This document shows, piece by piece, positions 1-10,182 of a DNA stretch of 36,086 bases (its first letter is position 1; the number at the start of each line of letters is the position of its first letter). Source of the DNA: Funneliformis mosseae (taxonomy: Eukaryota; Glomeromycota; Glomeromycetes; Glomerales; Glomeraceae); NCBI GenBank assembly GCA_910592005.1, contig CAJVPP010000326.1:1-36086 (forward strand). Reading direction: 5' to 3'. The notes beneath the pieces are model-generated. The model was not told the DNA's origin. It searched no databases and saw only the letters and a list, made by a program, of their open reading frames with translations. The position numbers and the translations under genes were made by a program.

Positions 1-1
1 T

Positions 2-325
2 TCAGAAGATGCTATAATGGGAGTAACAGATCACAAAAGTATTCAAAGTATTTATGTATATAAAGAAGCGAATAAAAAACAATATCTTACTGTTATGAAT
101 ATTTTAATTAATGCTATAGAATCATCAAGATTAATTCTTACTGATTTAATAAGTAAAAATACAAATGTTGATGTTCAATCAGAAATTTCTTCTTTAATTT
201 TTACTACAACATTAAAATTTTCTTCTATTAATAATATTCAAAAGAAACTTCCTATTTTTAATAATTATCATTTTAAAATTAAATATAATTTTATTAATTT
301 GCAAGAGTATTATAAAATTAAATAA
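2..325 (+). CDS. C-terminal end of a Crypton-type tyrosine recombinase-like protein (partial)
   Basis: The reading frame is open from the window edge to the TAA at 323-325, so this is the 3' end of a gene that starts outside. Near its start it reads GVTDHKSIQSIYVYKEANKK. This resembles the last catalytic block of tyrosine recombinases, in which a (G)H-S motif is followed some eight residues later by the nucleophilic tyrosine. Here that would be H in DHKS and a Y in IYVY. The tail is Asn/Ile/Phe-rich and ends in a short F-N-N-x-H-F-like stretch, which I remember from the many Crypton/DUF3504-like proteins of Rhizophagus. Upstream catalytic residues (R, K, HxxR) lie outside the window, so activity cannot be judged. 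Family assignment is inference from a short motif. Confidence 0.5.
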   Translation, partial: SEDAIMGVTDHKSIQSIYVYKEANKKQYLTVMNILINAIESSRLILTDLISKNTNVDVQSEISSLIFTTTLKFSSINNIQKKLPIFNNYHFKIKYNFINLQEYYKIK

Positions 326-817
326 AACTTTATTATTTTAAAAAAATTATTCGAATTTAAATAAAACTTTATTATTTTATTAACTTTATATAAATAAATA
401 ATATTTAATATTTTGTTAAATTAAATTGTATAACTTACTTTTTAGAATATTAAGTATCAGGATTTTATATTAATCAAGATTTTATATCTATGGGATTTTA
501 ACATTCAGAATTTAATATTTAAGATTTTGGTATTTAGGATTATAATGAAAAATATAATAAATTTTTCAAGTATTTATTCAATTTTATTTATTATTCTAAT
601 ATAATTTTTACATTTAAACTAAAATCTACCATTTAAATATAATTTTTCCTTTTATAATTAATAAATTATTTTTAATAATTGTTTATTATTGAAATTAGTA
701 TAATCATTAAAAGTTAAAGTCATATTTACAATGTTAGTATTAGAAATGAATATCATTATGAATAAGATAATTTATGTAAGATCAAGAGAATAAATATCAA
801 ATAAACAAATCTTATAA
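326..817. other. AT-rich intergenic spacer
   Basis: This spacer lies between two genes whose 3' ends face each other. It is almost pure A/T and has no open frame worth reporting. Apart from the degenerate GATTTTATAT-like repeats listed separately I see nothing in it. Confidence 0.7.
461..545. repeat. degenerate GATTTTATAT-like repeats
   Basis: GATTTTATAT occurs exactly at 461-470 and 478-487. Weaker copies (GGATTTTAAC, AGATTTTGG, AGGATTATAAT) follow up to about 545. Spacing is irregular (about 14-29 bases), so this is at most a decayed tandem array. In such AT-rich DNA it may be chance. Confidence 0.3.
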
Positions 818-3106
818 TTATTTGACTTCATATGTAGCAATATAGTTATAATAATTATTACTACCTTCATAAGCTAAATTCCAATTTCCTTTATCATTTA
901 TTATAACATCTCCAACAAAGGTAACATAATCTTGATCATCATTTTTATCAACTATTTTTAAATACTTTTTTGTTTTAAATGATTGCTCACATACTAACAA
1001 TTTTGGAGTAGGATGCTCTCCGAATACATTAACTTCGAATCTAACTTTTTTGTTATATTCAAGTGTCTGTTCTAATGGCGTCATAATTGAAAGTGAAAGT
1101 TGATTGTATATAAGTACAAATGGTTTGTAATTTGATCCTGTTCCATAATTTATCACTTTTAAAGTTGTTACAGCTGAACCCTATAAAAAAATTAAATTTT
1201 CTTTATAAATAACATTATGAACCATTAAAAAATCGATTTGTTGTATTTACCTGGTTTGATCCATGAGGGAAATAAAATAAAGAGAGATTTCCATCCCCTT
1301 TACTAGGAATATTACATAATATTCTATATAATATTCCTCCATTGAGACTTAATCGCGTTAACCTTTGTACAACAGCCAGCGTACTTTGTCCATTCCAATC
1401 CAGTTTAGCAGAATAATGACCGACATTATTTTCGACCATTGCGTGTTCAAATTCCAAAGATATTTTATCTTTCGATGTTTCAGCTATACTACCAGGCCAT
1501 CTTGTAAAATTTATTTCGTTTTCAAAATATTGAGGCTTAACAAAAGGTAAGTTCAAAAATTCCTCCGATGAAATTGTTGGTTGTAAATATTGATGTTTAG
1601 GGTTTGTTGGTAAATGATTAAATATCATTTTCATAGGAGAACACATGAAATAAAATGGGTTAAAATGTTTATTAAATTGTTTATTATTAACATGTCCAGC
1701 TCCCCATGTACTATCTATCAACAAATATTCTCCTTCATACAATATAGCGTTCCATGCATGTCCATAACTCGATACATCATCTCCAATTTGATATCCGGCA
1801 CCTATAAAAAGAGAAAGGTTAAATAAAAAATTGGTTTAATCTTGATTTCAGATAATCTATTACCTTTAGCGCATCCATTAACCTTTATTACATTTAACCC
1901 AGCTGCATTTGATAACTCATAAAACAACTCAGAATAACCGGCACACACGGCCATTCTATTCTTTAATACATCTTTCGCACCATTAGCAGACCGCCGTCCT
2001 AATAAACAGATGGGTATGGTCTATCATATGTTAATGAAATTTTTTCTTGAAACTAAGTTATATATCAAAATTTACACAATACCTGAATAAAATGATTCAC
2101 AATCATAAGAGATGTTGTCTGTAATCCATACAAATATTGCTCGTAATTTATATAAAGGATGGTCCCACACAGATGTAAGATAATGAGACAATCCTTTTAT
2201 CGTTTTTGATTCTAATTCTGGAGTTTCTCGCGCATATTCATCGATAATTGAAAAATCAACAACTAAAAATAATATCAAACATTAGTATTGTTATGTAATT
2301 TACAAAAAAAAAGTGATGTTGATTAATATATATATATACCCGATGCATCAAAGAAGCCTTCAAAATCATCTGTAACGACTGGTTCACATAGACTTTATTG
2401 CAAAAGGAATGGGAAATATTTTATTATTAATATTATTTAAATTAAAAGTACTTTATGAATAAATAGATACCTGACAGGATTCGTTAGTTCATCAAATTCT
2501 TCATAAGAGTCTATAGTATAATTATGATCAATATTAATCGGCGTGGCAGGTCTTTCGGTCACACTCCCACGTGAAGAATTATTCTTCTGTGAATAACTGG
2601 GATTAGATAGTTCCGGTAATTTGTTCAGTAAATCCGGTAGTTTACTGAAAATATCGGATTTTTTATTATTATTAGAAACGGTAGAGTTGTCATCTGAAAT
2701 TATAGTTGACTTTCTTCTTGGAGGCAAGCTAGGTTTTGAATTAATTTTATTTCTTATAGAAGAAACAATAATTTTTTGTTGTTGAGAATCGCCAGTGGGT
2801 TCTACAACTTCTACAAATATTTTTGGAAAAGAGCCAAATTTAAAATCTCCAGACCTTTCTGAGTTTGGTATACTTCCATTCCACCAGTCTTCATTCTCTA
2901 TAATAGAGATTTGTATATATCATTTAATTCGATCATAAATTTATTAAATGAATTTCTGTAATCATTTAATCATTACCAATGCCAAGAACTTCGATGATTT
3001 CACCAGCATTAAAACATAAGTCCATAGGATGTTTACTATGATAATCCATTTTCGCTTTTGCTTTATGTATAGGACTCCATAATAGTTTTTTCCAATGGGT
3101 TTCCAT
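818..3106 (-). CDS. Cyk3/KY-like protein: SH3 domain plus transglutaminase-like domain
   Basis: Seven exons fit in phase: 3106-2977, 2897-2471, 2392-2340, 2262-2083, 1998-1864, 1801-1251 and 1180-818, giving 612 residues. Residues 1 to about 75 form an SH3-like domain (FNAGEIIEVLG, then EDWWNGSIP and FGSFPKIFVEVVE). A Ser/Asn-rich linker with LPPRRKS follows. The transglutaminase-like core reads WITDNISYDC, then MAVCAGYSELFYEL (Cys282), SYGHAWNAI (His323) and LLIDSTWG (Asp338), a complete Cys-His-Asp triad. The last 200 residues are probably beta-rich, as in kyphoscoliosis peptidase relatives. In yeasts Cyk3 acts at the division septum and controls chitin synthase and actomyosin ring closure; that role here is inferred from architecture. 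The order SH3 then TGc favours Cyk3 over animal KY. It is divergent from the broken gene at 3431. Confidence 0.85.
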
Positions 3107-3430
3107 TTATAATTTATAATAGAGGAAAAATTCTCCACTAGAAAAGAAAATGATCAAAAAGTTTGACCCCGCAGTCGATCACTTTAATCATTTACTATTT
3201 TTTAGGGTAACAATGTAATAACGTATATTGGTCACGTAATTGTGTAATATATAAATCAGCCGCGCGTAATCGCGTAATTTCCAAATGATTTATTAGTTTT
3301 ATCCTTTATATAAGATGAATATTGTTTCTCGACTTTCATCTCAGAAATATTTAAAAAATCTATACTTTCATGAATTAAATGAATGTATAGAAGTTGATCG
3401 GATATGATGTTCTAATGCAGTAAGATTATC
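3107..3430. promoter_or_regulatory. divergent intergenic region upstream of the Cyk3-like gene
   Basis: These 324 bases separate the Cyk3-like start (leftward) from the start of the broken gene (rightward), so the Cyk3-like promoter should lie here. A GC-richer patch near 3255-3280 repeats CGCGTAAT twice (in CCGCGCGTAATCGCGTAATT). No recognised factor site was found. Confidence 0.4.
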
Positions 3431-4916
3431 ATGGAACGACAAATCATGAATCCTTATGATCAAAGCGAAGAATCACTTTGTAAAAAATTATGTTCGCTTA
3501 TTAAAACGCTTATAAAATCTCTACCAGATGAATTAAAGATTCAATTAAGAGATAATTTTAATATTATCGTGAAACTGAAATAAAAAGAGTTGTGACATTG
3601 TTTGAGTATTGTTCCTTTATCGAAGAGATGAACTTTGGTGATATGTATAAAGCCAGCTATGTTTGGATGAAATCTCTTGTGGATAACGACGATGTGAAAG
3701 GTCCATAAAGAAATCAACTTAAAATCTTATTTTCTCTATAACTTTAATCAATCTAATTAATTTTTTTTTTTAGATATGTCTCATCATATTATTGTATTTC
3801 AAACCATGTGGTGAAGAAAAGCAATGTCTTAAATAATCAGCAACGAATTTTAAGTGGACAATTAATATTAAAAGAATATTACAGGGATCTCCTTGTGATA
3901 GAGATTATATCGATTCATATTTCCCATTACCTCCTAGTGCATTACCAAAATGTATCTCACGATTAGGAAAACTCAGTTTATTGGATTTATTTTATTAAGA
4001 CAGATTAAAAAATAATAGTATTTTTAAATTTTTGAGATTAATAAATGGGAGGTGGTCAGTAGAAAAGGAAAATCCACTTTTTAGAAAATTTATTTTCTTA
4101 AAAAAACCGATAAATGGAAAACTATCGGCAAAATTTCTGGTAAATCTGATAACCCTGGCACTTCGGATTAGTAATAAAGATCAACAAATATTGTCACAAA
4201 AAGTCGCGTAAAAAGTCGCGTTAAATATCAAATCAAATATATGGAATAATGGAAAAATAAACGGAGACGAAGGGAATTACTTTCGTTTGTACTGCGAAAA
4301 AGTTCTAATGGATTTGTAAGTTATGTTATATGGAGATATTAACGGCCTTGAGGGAGAATACCTTAGAATATGGTTACGGGAGACACTAAAACTTTCATTT
4401 GAACATGTACACAAAAACCACATGTTGGGTAAGTTTTTCTGTTATTTATGTTGACTTTTTGAAAAAATTCATCCATTGATTCTAATTTAATATAGCTACG
4501 CTCATATACATTTCCTTAAACACGAAGATGCGAGTAATTTTTTCTATGATTATAAAGACATAATTCTCGATGGTCCTACAGGTAACGAAAACATCAGGAT
4601 AAAGGAATCATATTATTTCGGTGGTTCAAAGAGAAAGGTTATTTATTTGAAAGTGTTATATTTAATTACCTATTATATATCAGACAATAAAAGTAACAAA
4701 TGTAACTTTAACGATTTTGTTATTCAGGCGACAAAACTGAAAATCATAACTACCGAAGAAGCAGTATATAATATTTTTATGAGTAGCGTCAAATTTAATA
4801 AAGTCTGCATAATCATAAGTCATTGGCGTTATAAAGGTATAGGTTTTTATGCACAGTTACTTGTCGAAAGTACAATGATCCAGGCTCGCAAGACAATTAA
4901 GGAAAATCAAAAATAA
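3431..4916 (+). pseudogene. broken multi-exon gene of unknown family
   Basis: An ATG at 3431 opens 50 codons (starting MERQIMNPYDQSEE) that stop at 3581. A protein-like frame continues shifted from about 3565 to a stop at 3706 (TEIKRVVTLFEYCSFIEEMN), which points to a small frameshift. Further coding-like pieces follow, with stops between them: RILQGSPCDRDYIDSYFPLP near 3870-3930, and GLEGEYLRIWLRETLKLSFE near 4340-4400. An intact last exon runs from an acceptor at 4494-4495 to the TAA at 4914-4916; it contains KHEDASNFFYDYKDIILDGP and SHWRYKGIGFYAQLLVES. The donor at about 4429 and this last exon are out of phase, a second break. I do not recognise the family. Uneven amino-acid sense broken by stops suggests a decayed gene rather than random sequence. 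A mis-assembled live gene is the alternative. Confidence 0.55.
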
Positions 4917-5190
4917 TTTTTAAAAAAAAAATACTTTGATTTCGCTTTTGAAAATTTTATGAATACAAATGGAATTTTTTCTCTATTGAATAAAAATAAC
5001 ATTTTTTTCGGTAAAAAATGTTCTCGTGATTGAAATAAACGTGTTAATGACTTATAATATCAGATATTGTTCACATATCACATATTGAAATTTTATTTTG
5101 AGAATGAATAATTTATTGATAAATTTACATACTATATTTGCTAGCTGCGTCAATTTGCAAAATATAAAATTCTTTTTCTTTTTTTTTTAT
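4917..5190. other. intergenic spacer between two converging 3' ends
   Basis: AT-rich spacer holding the 3' ends of the broken gene and of the SSF1 gene. No further gene or structured element seen. Confidence 0.6.
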
Positions 5191-7241
5191 TTAAACCTCA
5201 ACTTTCATTGAAAATTTAGGTTTGCCTTTAGATGCATTTTTGATTTTATTTTTCCTCCGATTATTATTGGAATTATGCTTTATACTTTTTATCTTCTTAA
5301 CCGAGATATTTTTTTCATTTTCACTTTCTTCTTCCTGACTTTCCATTTTATCTATCTTAATATGTTCAGAATTCTCAAAATCTGAAAATTCATCATCCAA
5401 ATTATTATCATCATCATTATCCTCTTTAAACAACACGCCATCATCATCATTGTCACCTTCATCTTCATCATCATCATCATCATCATCGTCTTCTGTTGAC
5501 AAATTTCCATCATGCATTCTTGGTTCAAGATCATTGCTATCCATCTCATCTGCGGATGATTGCTGTTGCTGCTCTTCCTCGGAACTGTCAATGTCATCGC
5601 TATCTTCTTCATCTTCAACTTCCATTTTTTTCCCTTTAAAAACAAGCACATTAAAAATAAAGTAAAAAATTTTAAATTGAATTATGAAAGACAAATTACC
5701 ATTTTTTTGCGTGGCTATTCTATGGGCTTCTTTTTCTGCTTTCTTCCTTTCAACATTTTTTTCTTGTTCTTTTCGTCTTAAAGCAGCTTGTTGTTTCTTT
5801 TGTTGTCTTTCACGTTCAATCTTTTTTATCTCTGCAGGCGTTTTCTTAACTAATAAAACAGGATTTGTTCTTGTTAATTAATTAAATCTTTAACTTTTGG
5901 AATAAATGATCAGAAATTACTTACAGAATTCATGAAATAAAACTTCTCCATCACAAAAACCACTTTGAATTTTAACCAATTGTAATTCCATTCTTGGTCC
6001 GACTTCAACTAACTTTATGGCACGTTGATCAGCTTTCTTATTAATCTTACCGACAAAATCTTGCGCCAATGTTACTGTGGTTTCAAATCCACTTTCAGCT
6101 TCACTTTCTGAAAAATGCCCTTCCCTAAATGAATAAAAAAAAAAAAATGAAAATGAAAATTGGTAAATAAGAATCCTAATATATAGATATTTCATAAAAC
6201 TCATAGATCACCTCAATACGAATTCACTAATATCATGATATTCGTGTAAATCCGGCACATTAGAATTTATTATTCTTCGTACACTTTTACTAATTCCTAT
6301 TGGTTTCACTCTTATAATGTAATGCCTAAAATCTATCGTATTCGTGTCACTGTTATAATTAAACAATACAACTCTACGGGCTTCCGCTAATTGAACCTAT
6401 TATAAATCAATGGGGTTTAAGATAAAATTTTATTACAACATTTAGGAACCCAAGACAAAAATTAATTACCTTGTTGACGTTTATAGAAGGAAACATGCTT
6501 TGAAACATAGTTGTCATTAATTTCATTTGTTTTTCTTCACCACCAAAGTTATTTAATACAAGCTTAAAACGAAAAAAAAAAAATTTGTTAAATAATCTTT
6601 CACTCCAATAATTATATTACTAGCAATAATAAAAAGTTAAATTACACACCAATGGAGAAGTAAGGAATTCCGTTCCAAAACTTATTGGACTAATTTGAGA
6701 TGATAAAACATCTCTGATTAAAGAATATTTTAATGCTCTAAAGCATAAGGTTGGCCCTCTTGGAGTTTTTGTTAATCTAAAATTGGTTCCATTCTCCGTT
6801 CGTGTAAATATTAAAAATTGTGTTACACCCAATTGACCCGCTACCGCTACGAAATCTTTTAATCGATTTGATTTTCGTTCCTAATAAGTTTAGATGAAAG
6901 AGGGTTGTTGTTTGTTAAGCGAATGCTTTTAATTAAAAGGAACGAAATAATACCGAGAATAATTACTTTTAAACGTATTGCAGTATGTGGTTCCATAACT
7001 CTTCTCATATCTCTAACTAATGCTTCAACAGTCTTTCCTACGTCGCCTGATTTAAATACAAAACTTTTTGGTATTTTTGATCCATCAGGATTATCTGTTC
7101 TTTCATCAACCTTAACATGAGTTCTACTCTTTTTCTACAATTTTTTTTTTTTTTTTTTGGAGAGATTTGTAAATCATCAACAAACAATTAAAAATCATAA
7201 AATCATAAAGGAATTAATGAATAATTTACTCTTTTTGGCAT
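5191..7241 (-). CDS. SSF1: Brix-domain ribosome biogenesis protein Ssf1/Peter Pan
   Basis: Eight exons in phase: 7241-7230, 7134-6967, 6880-6650, 6562-6470, 6396-6212, 6124-5925, 5849-5700 and 5633-5191, encoding 493 residues. The start is the tiny exon MPKR, joined to KKSRTHVKVDER as in Ssf1 relatives. Family landmarks are IPKSFVFKSGDVGKTVEALV, a PRGPTL motif followed by FRALKYSLIRDVLS, LVLNNFGGEEKQMKLM, and the sigma70-like Brix signature GPRMELQLVKIQSGFCDGEV followed by LFHEF. Exon 7 is a long basic helix (KKTPAEIKKIERERQQKKQQ). Exon 8 is acidic with a pure Asp run coded by a GAT/GAC microsatellite, then a Lys/Asn-rich tail. Ssf1 binds pre-60S particles in the nucleolus and is needed for ITS2/27S rRNA processing. 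It is slightly longer than yeast Ssf1 because of the acidic tail. Confidence 0.93.
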
Positions 7242-7875
7242 TTTTTATATAAATATACTCGCGGAGGGATTAGGAAAATTATAAAAAGTAATTAGTAAGA
7301 AACAAAAAAAAAAAAAAAAAAAAAAAAAGTATCCGATTTATCTTATCAACCGCAGTACAATACAATTCGTGTAACTTACTATTTATAAATTTTGTTTGCG
7401 AGTTTTTTGATCGCAAAATTCCGAATTTGAACTTCAATGACAATAATGAAAGTAAATAAAAAGAAACAATCGTCATGATAAAAGGAGGATGCCCATTGTT
7501 TTCAAAGCCTAATTATCGCGTAATTTTTTTTTTCTTTTTTTTTGAATGAATGAAAACTTTTTAAGGTGCATTAATATTTATATCCAACGAAATAGATTAG
7601 GGTTCTGCAAGAGACAATGTCGGGCATCATGCCAGGTTACTGTTTATTTTATACCGGACATTAGAGATGGTCCATCATTACTCAATGTCTGCGTCTTCAC
7701 ATTTTGGGAATCATTGATAATTACTAATTAAATACCTGTTTCGCAAACTGACGTGGGATAAATATGTATTCATGTCTTGAAGAAAGTCGGAGAAAACAAA
7801 TATAATCCTTTTAACGATCTGTCTCATCCGAAAGAAAGAAATGTTTTGTTTGCTAATCGAATGAATGTATAGTAA

Positions 7876-8022
7876 ACATGTCAAAAGCCAAATGCTGGTG
7901 CAAGTGTCCATCCAAGTGCCCAGCATTTTTGTTATCAAGCACCGGGCGCCCATGTTTGTGTCTGTGCCTGTGACCAAAATTATTATAAGGCACAGGCATG
8001 TAACGGGCATGCAGAATTCTAG
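7876..8022 (+). other. GC-richer island with a cysteine-rich open frame (possible exon)
   Basis: A plus-strand frame opens just after a TAA at 7873 and ends at the TAG at 8020-8022, 48 codons. It reads like protein, with segments PNAGASVHPSAQHFCYQ and HVCVCACDQNYYKAQACNG, and holds six cysteines. A possible splice acceptor AG at 7886-7887 would begin an exon in this frame. A second frame starts at the ATG at 7878 and gives a 31-residue peptide with seven cysteines (MSKAKCWCKCPSKCPAF at its start), ending in TGA at 7971. The minus strand is also open (7711-8046, 111 codons). Which frame, if any, is used cannot be decided here. A metallothionein-like or small secreted Cys-rich product is possible, but no upstream exon or signal peptide could be fixed. 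Confidence 0.25.
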
Positions 8023-8172
8023 TAATCGAGTTAAATGATTAGTCACCCATCTCCCGGAACGAGATTAATTTTCATATGAACGTTTTAAATTGGATCAAAT
8101 AAAAAAGGTATTTGCCTACATCATCTATTCGCACGCAAAAGACAATCTTTCTTTTGTCTTCTCCTTTCTTTT

Positions 8173-8222
8173 GATTTAGGTACGACGAAGAGAAAAGAGC
8201 GAAAGTTGTTTCAACCTAAATC
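8173..8222. repeat. inverted repeat with 9-base arms
   Basis: GATTTAGGT (8173-8181) and its exact reverse complement ACCTAAATC (8214-8222) flank a 32-base loop. The arms could form a stem in RNA or mark a bipartite site. ATTTAGGTA also occurs in the hairpin near 8895. Chance occurrence is not excluded. Confidence 0.35.
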
Positions 8223-8894
8223 GGTCGTAGGTCGGATATTTGAAAATATCGTATTAGCAAAAGTATGCAACTGGGTGTGACTAACCGGAAACTTTTCAAA
8301 GCGATCAAATGACATTTATAAATGAAGATAAATGGATTGCTATTTGATACCAAATTGTAATCTCTTAATTCAAGGAAGAATCGTGATGTAATATGATTTT
8401 CAAACGTTTCTCGGTTTGGTAAAAAAATGGGGATGGGAGGAATGAAGATGGTGGTTGTTCGGTTCCCAACTTGAAGATTTCACACGTCTCTAATTAATAA
8501 ATTTAGCTGGAAATTTTAATCGTTTGATAAAAAAAAAGGCGGGGAAAAAAAGAATTTACACGATGCGTATATCTTCTCATATCAAAAATCCTATAGACAA
8601 AAAGAAAAAAGAAAAGTTGAAAACTCAAAAAAACTGTAAAGTAGACGTGATATCGGTCGTTCAAAGTTTTTCAGGGCGATCAAAGAATTTTCCGCTTAGA
8701 CAAATGAAAATGGCGTAACGCGGTGACACGATGCAAATGCAAATTTAATTAAATTTTTGCTGCACGAACCGGTTGTGAATTATTAAGTATTTCTAAATCA
8801 ACTTTTTGAGACGGCAATGATCTGCTTGACAATTTTGATTGATGTCAAACTTATGTTATTGTTGTTTGGTGACTCCAAAGACCTGAGGCGTTAT

Positions 8895-8914
8895 CCTAAC
8901 CTATTTAGGTAGGG
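8895..8914. repeat. short imperfect hairpin
   Basis: CCTAACCT and AGGTAGGG face each other across ATTT, forming an imperfect stem in a region slightly richer in GC than its surroundings. No terminator role is expected in a eukaryote. Function unknown. Confidence 0.3.
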
Positions 8915-9295
8915 GACACCCCCGATATTAAACATGTAACATATAGTCGAACTTATAGTCGATCATTTCAGGAAAAAATCGTCATCTCAGCCTATTTTCT
9001 CAAAAATTCCCCAATTATTATTTTTTTTTTTTTTTTTTGTGTAAAATTTAAAAAATGATTCATAAATTTATGTATTGTCAAAAACTTGATTTTGCATTGC
9101 TCCTCGAAACTTTATTTATTTTGGCGTGAATATTTAAGTATTAATTGTTTCTCAATATACAGTATCTCTCACATTTTACCAATAACTCCTTGTTAACCTT
9201 ATATGAAGACTCTTATCATCGCCCTTTCTCACTATCCTCAATTTAAATCAAAAACAAAAACAAAAAAAAAAAAAAGAGAAAAATATTGCTAAATA

Positions 9296-9434
9296 ATCAC
9301 CGGCACCACGGAATTTATTCCGAGAATCGAATATTAGGGAGAGATTAAAGTACTAGCAATCTAAAGGGTAACGCGTTACAAACACCGATTATCTATACTG
9401 TGGTATTATTATTTATATATATATATCCGGTGAT
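9296..9434. promoter_or_regulatory. cluster of palindromic factor-like sites
   Basis: Within 140 bases lie a CGG-N8-CCG site with perfect arms (CGGAAT-TT-ATTCCG, 9309-9322), a perfect 12-base palindrome GTAACGCGTTAC (9368-9379), and an outer pair ATCACCGG (9296-9303) / CCGGTGAT (9427-9434). Inverted CGG/CCG half-sites are typical of fungal Zn2Cys6 factors. ACGCGT is the core of the MluI cell-cycle box bound by MBF in yeasts. The nearest recognised gene start is over 2 kb away (SSF1 at 7241), so the target is unclear. The grouping in otherwise featureless AT-rich DNA is the argument; binding is inference. Confidence 0.35.
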
Positions 9435-9476
9435 CATTTGATTATTCACCTTCATTATTAGTGGTCCCATGTACAA

Positions 9477-9531
9477 TATTAGATATATACACACACATGT
9501 ATGTATATATATGTATACGTATATGTATGTT
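9477..9531. repeat. mixed TA/CA/TGTA microsatellite
   Basis: Alternating purine-pyrimidine DNA (ATATAC, ACACAC, ATGTATGTATAT, GTATACGTATATG) without a long pure unit. A decayed dinucleotide repeat. Confidence 0.7.
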
Positions 9532-10148
9532 TAGATGTGATGTTTACTTATTTTAAATTATTTTTTTTTCTCAATACAATCGGTTCAAAAAGTTCATTGA
9601 TTGGAAGAAAGAACTTGAGTATTATTTAGTCCAAGGTATCTGATTTCACATGAAATTGCGTGATCAGTTTATTCAACGAAACACTCTTACAAATTCGATA
9701 CATTTAAGACTTGAAATCTTAAATTTTTAACGTGATATCTTTAAACGCAAATGGTTAATGAATTTTATTTGCCAATCAGCTGATTTCCGGTGTGAGCCAA
9801 TAAATGCAAAAAAAGGTGGGTGTTATGCGAGTTTATGTCGCGTCCCTTGTGTCGATTTTAGAGGTTTAGATTGTTAATCAAGGGGTACAAGTCGAAGAAA
9901 AAAGAAAAATCGAACCTTAATTTTATACAAGTATAAATTCGTTTTTTTTTTTTAGCTTTTCAAGTTAAATGTTTTTATTTGTTTTCACAAAATCACAATT
10001 GATTATGAAATTTGATTATTATCGGTATAATAATTATGATTGTTATTTTTTTTATTTTATATGACCTACTCGATGCTTTGCTGCTTTGATTTTGAGGAAA
10101 ACCGCGTATCTTCGTAATCACATAAGAGAAAACAAACATTTCATATTT

Positions 10149-10182
10149 AAATATATATAGATATATATATATATATATATTA
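10149..10182. repeat. (AT)n microsatellite
   Basis: A nearly pure AT dinucleotide run with one AG interruption near 10160. Confidence 0.8.

Noticed and set aside
5352..5881. Several open frames opposite or shifted within the acidic SSF1 exon (poly-Met, poly-Ser, poly-Cys)
   Set aside because: They are shadows of the GAT/GAC repeat coding the Asp run of Ssf1.
7141..7158. Poly(T) run as a possible terminator or retroposon tail
   Set aside because: It lies in SSF1 intron 1 just beside the acceptor and is the polypyrimidine/A-rich tract of that intron.
7546..7731. 61-codon plus-strand frame with GFCKRQC near its start
   Set aside because: Considered as an upstream exon for the cysteine-rich frame at 7876, but no donor joins it in phase without a stop.
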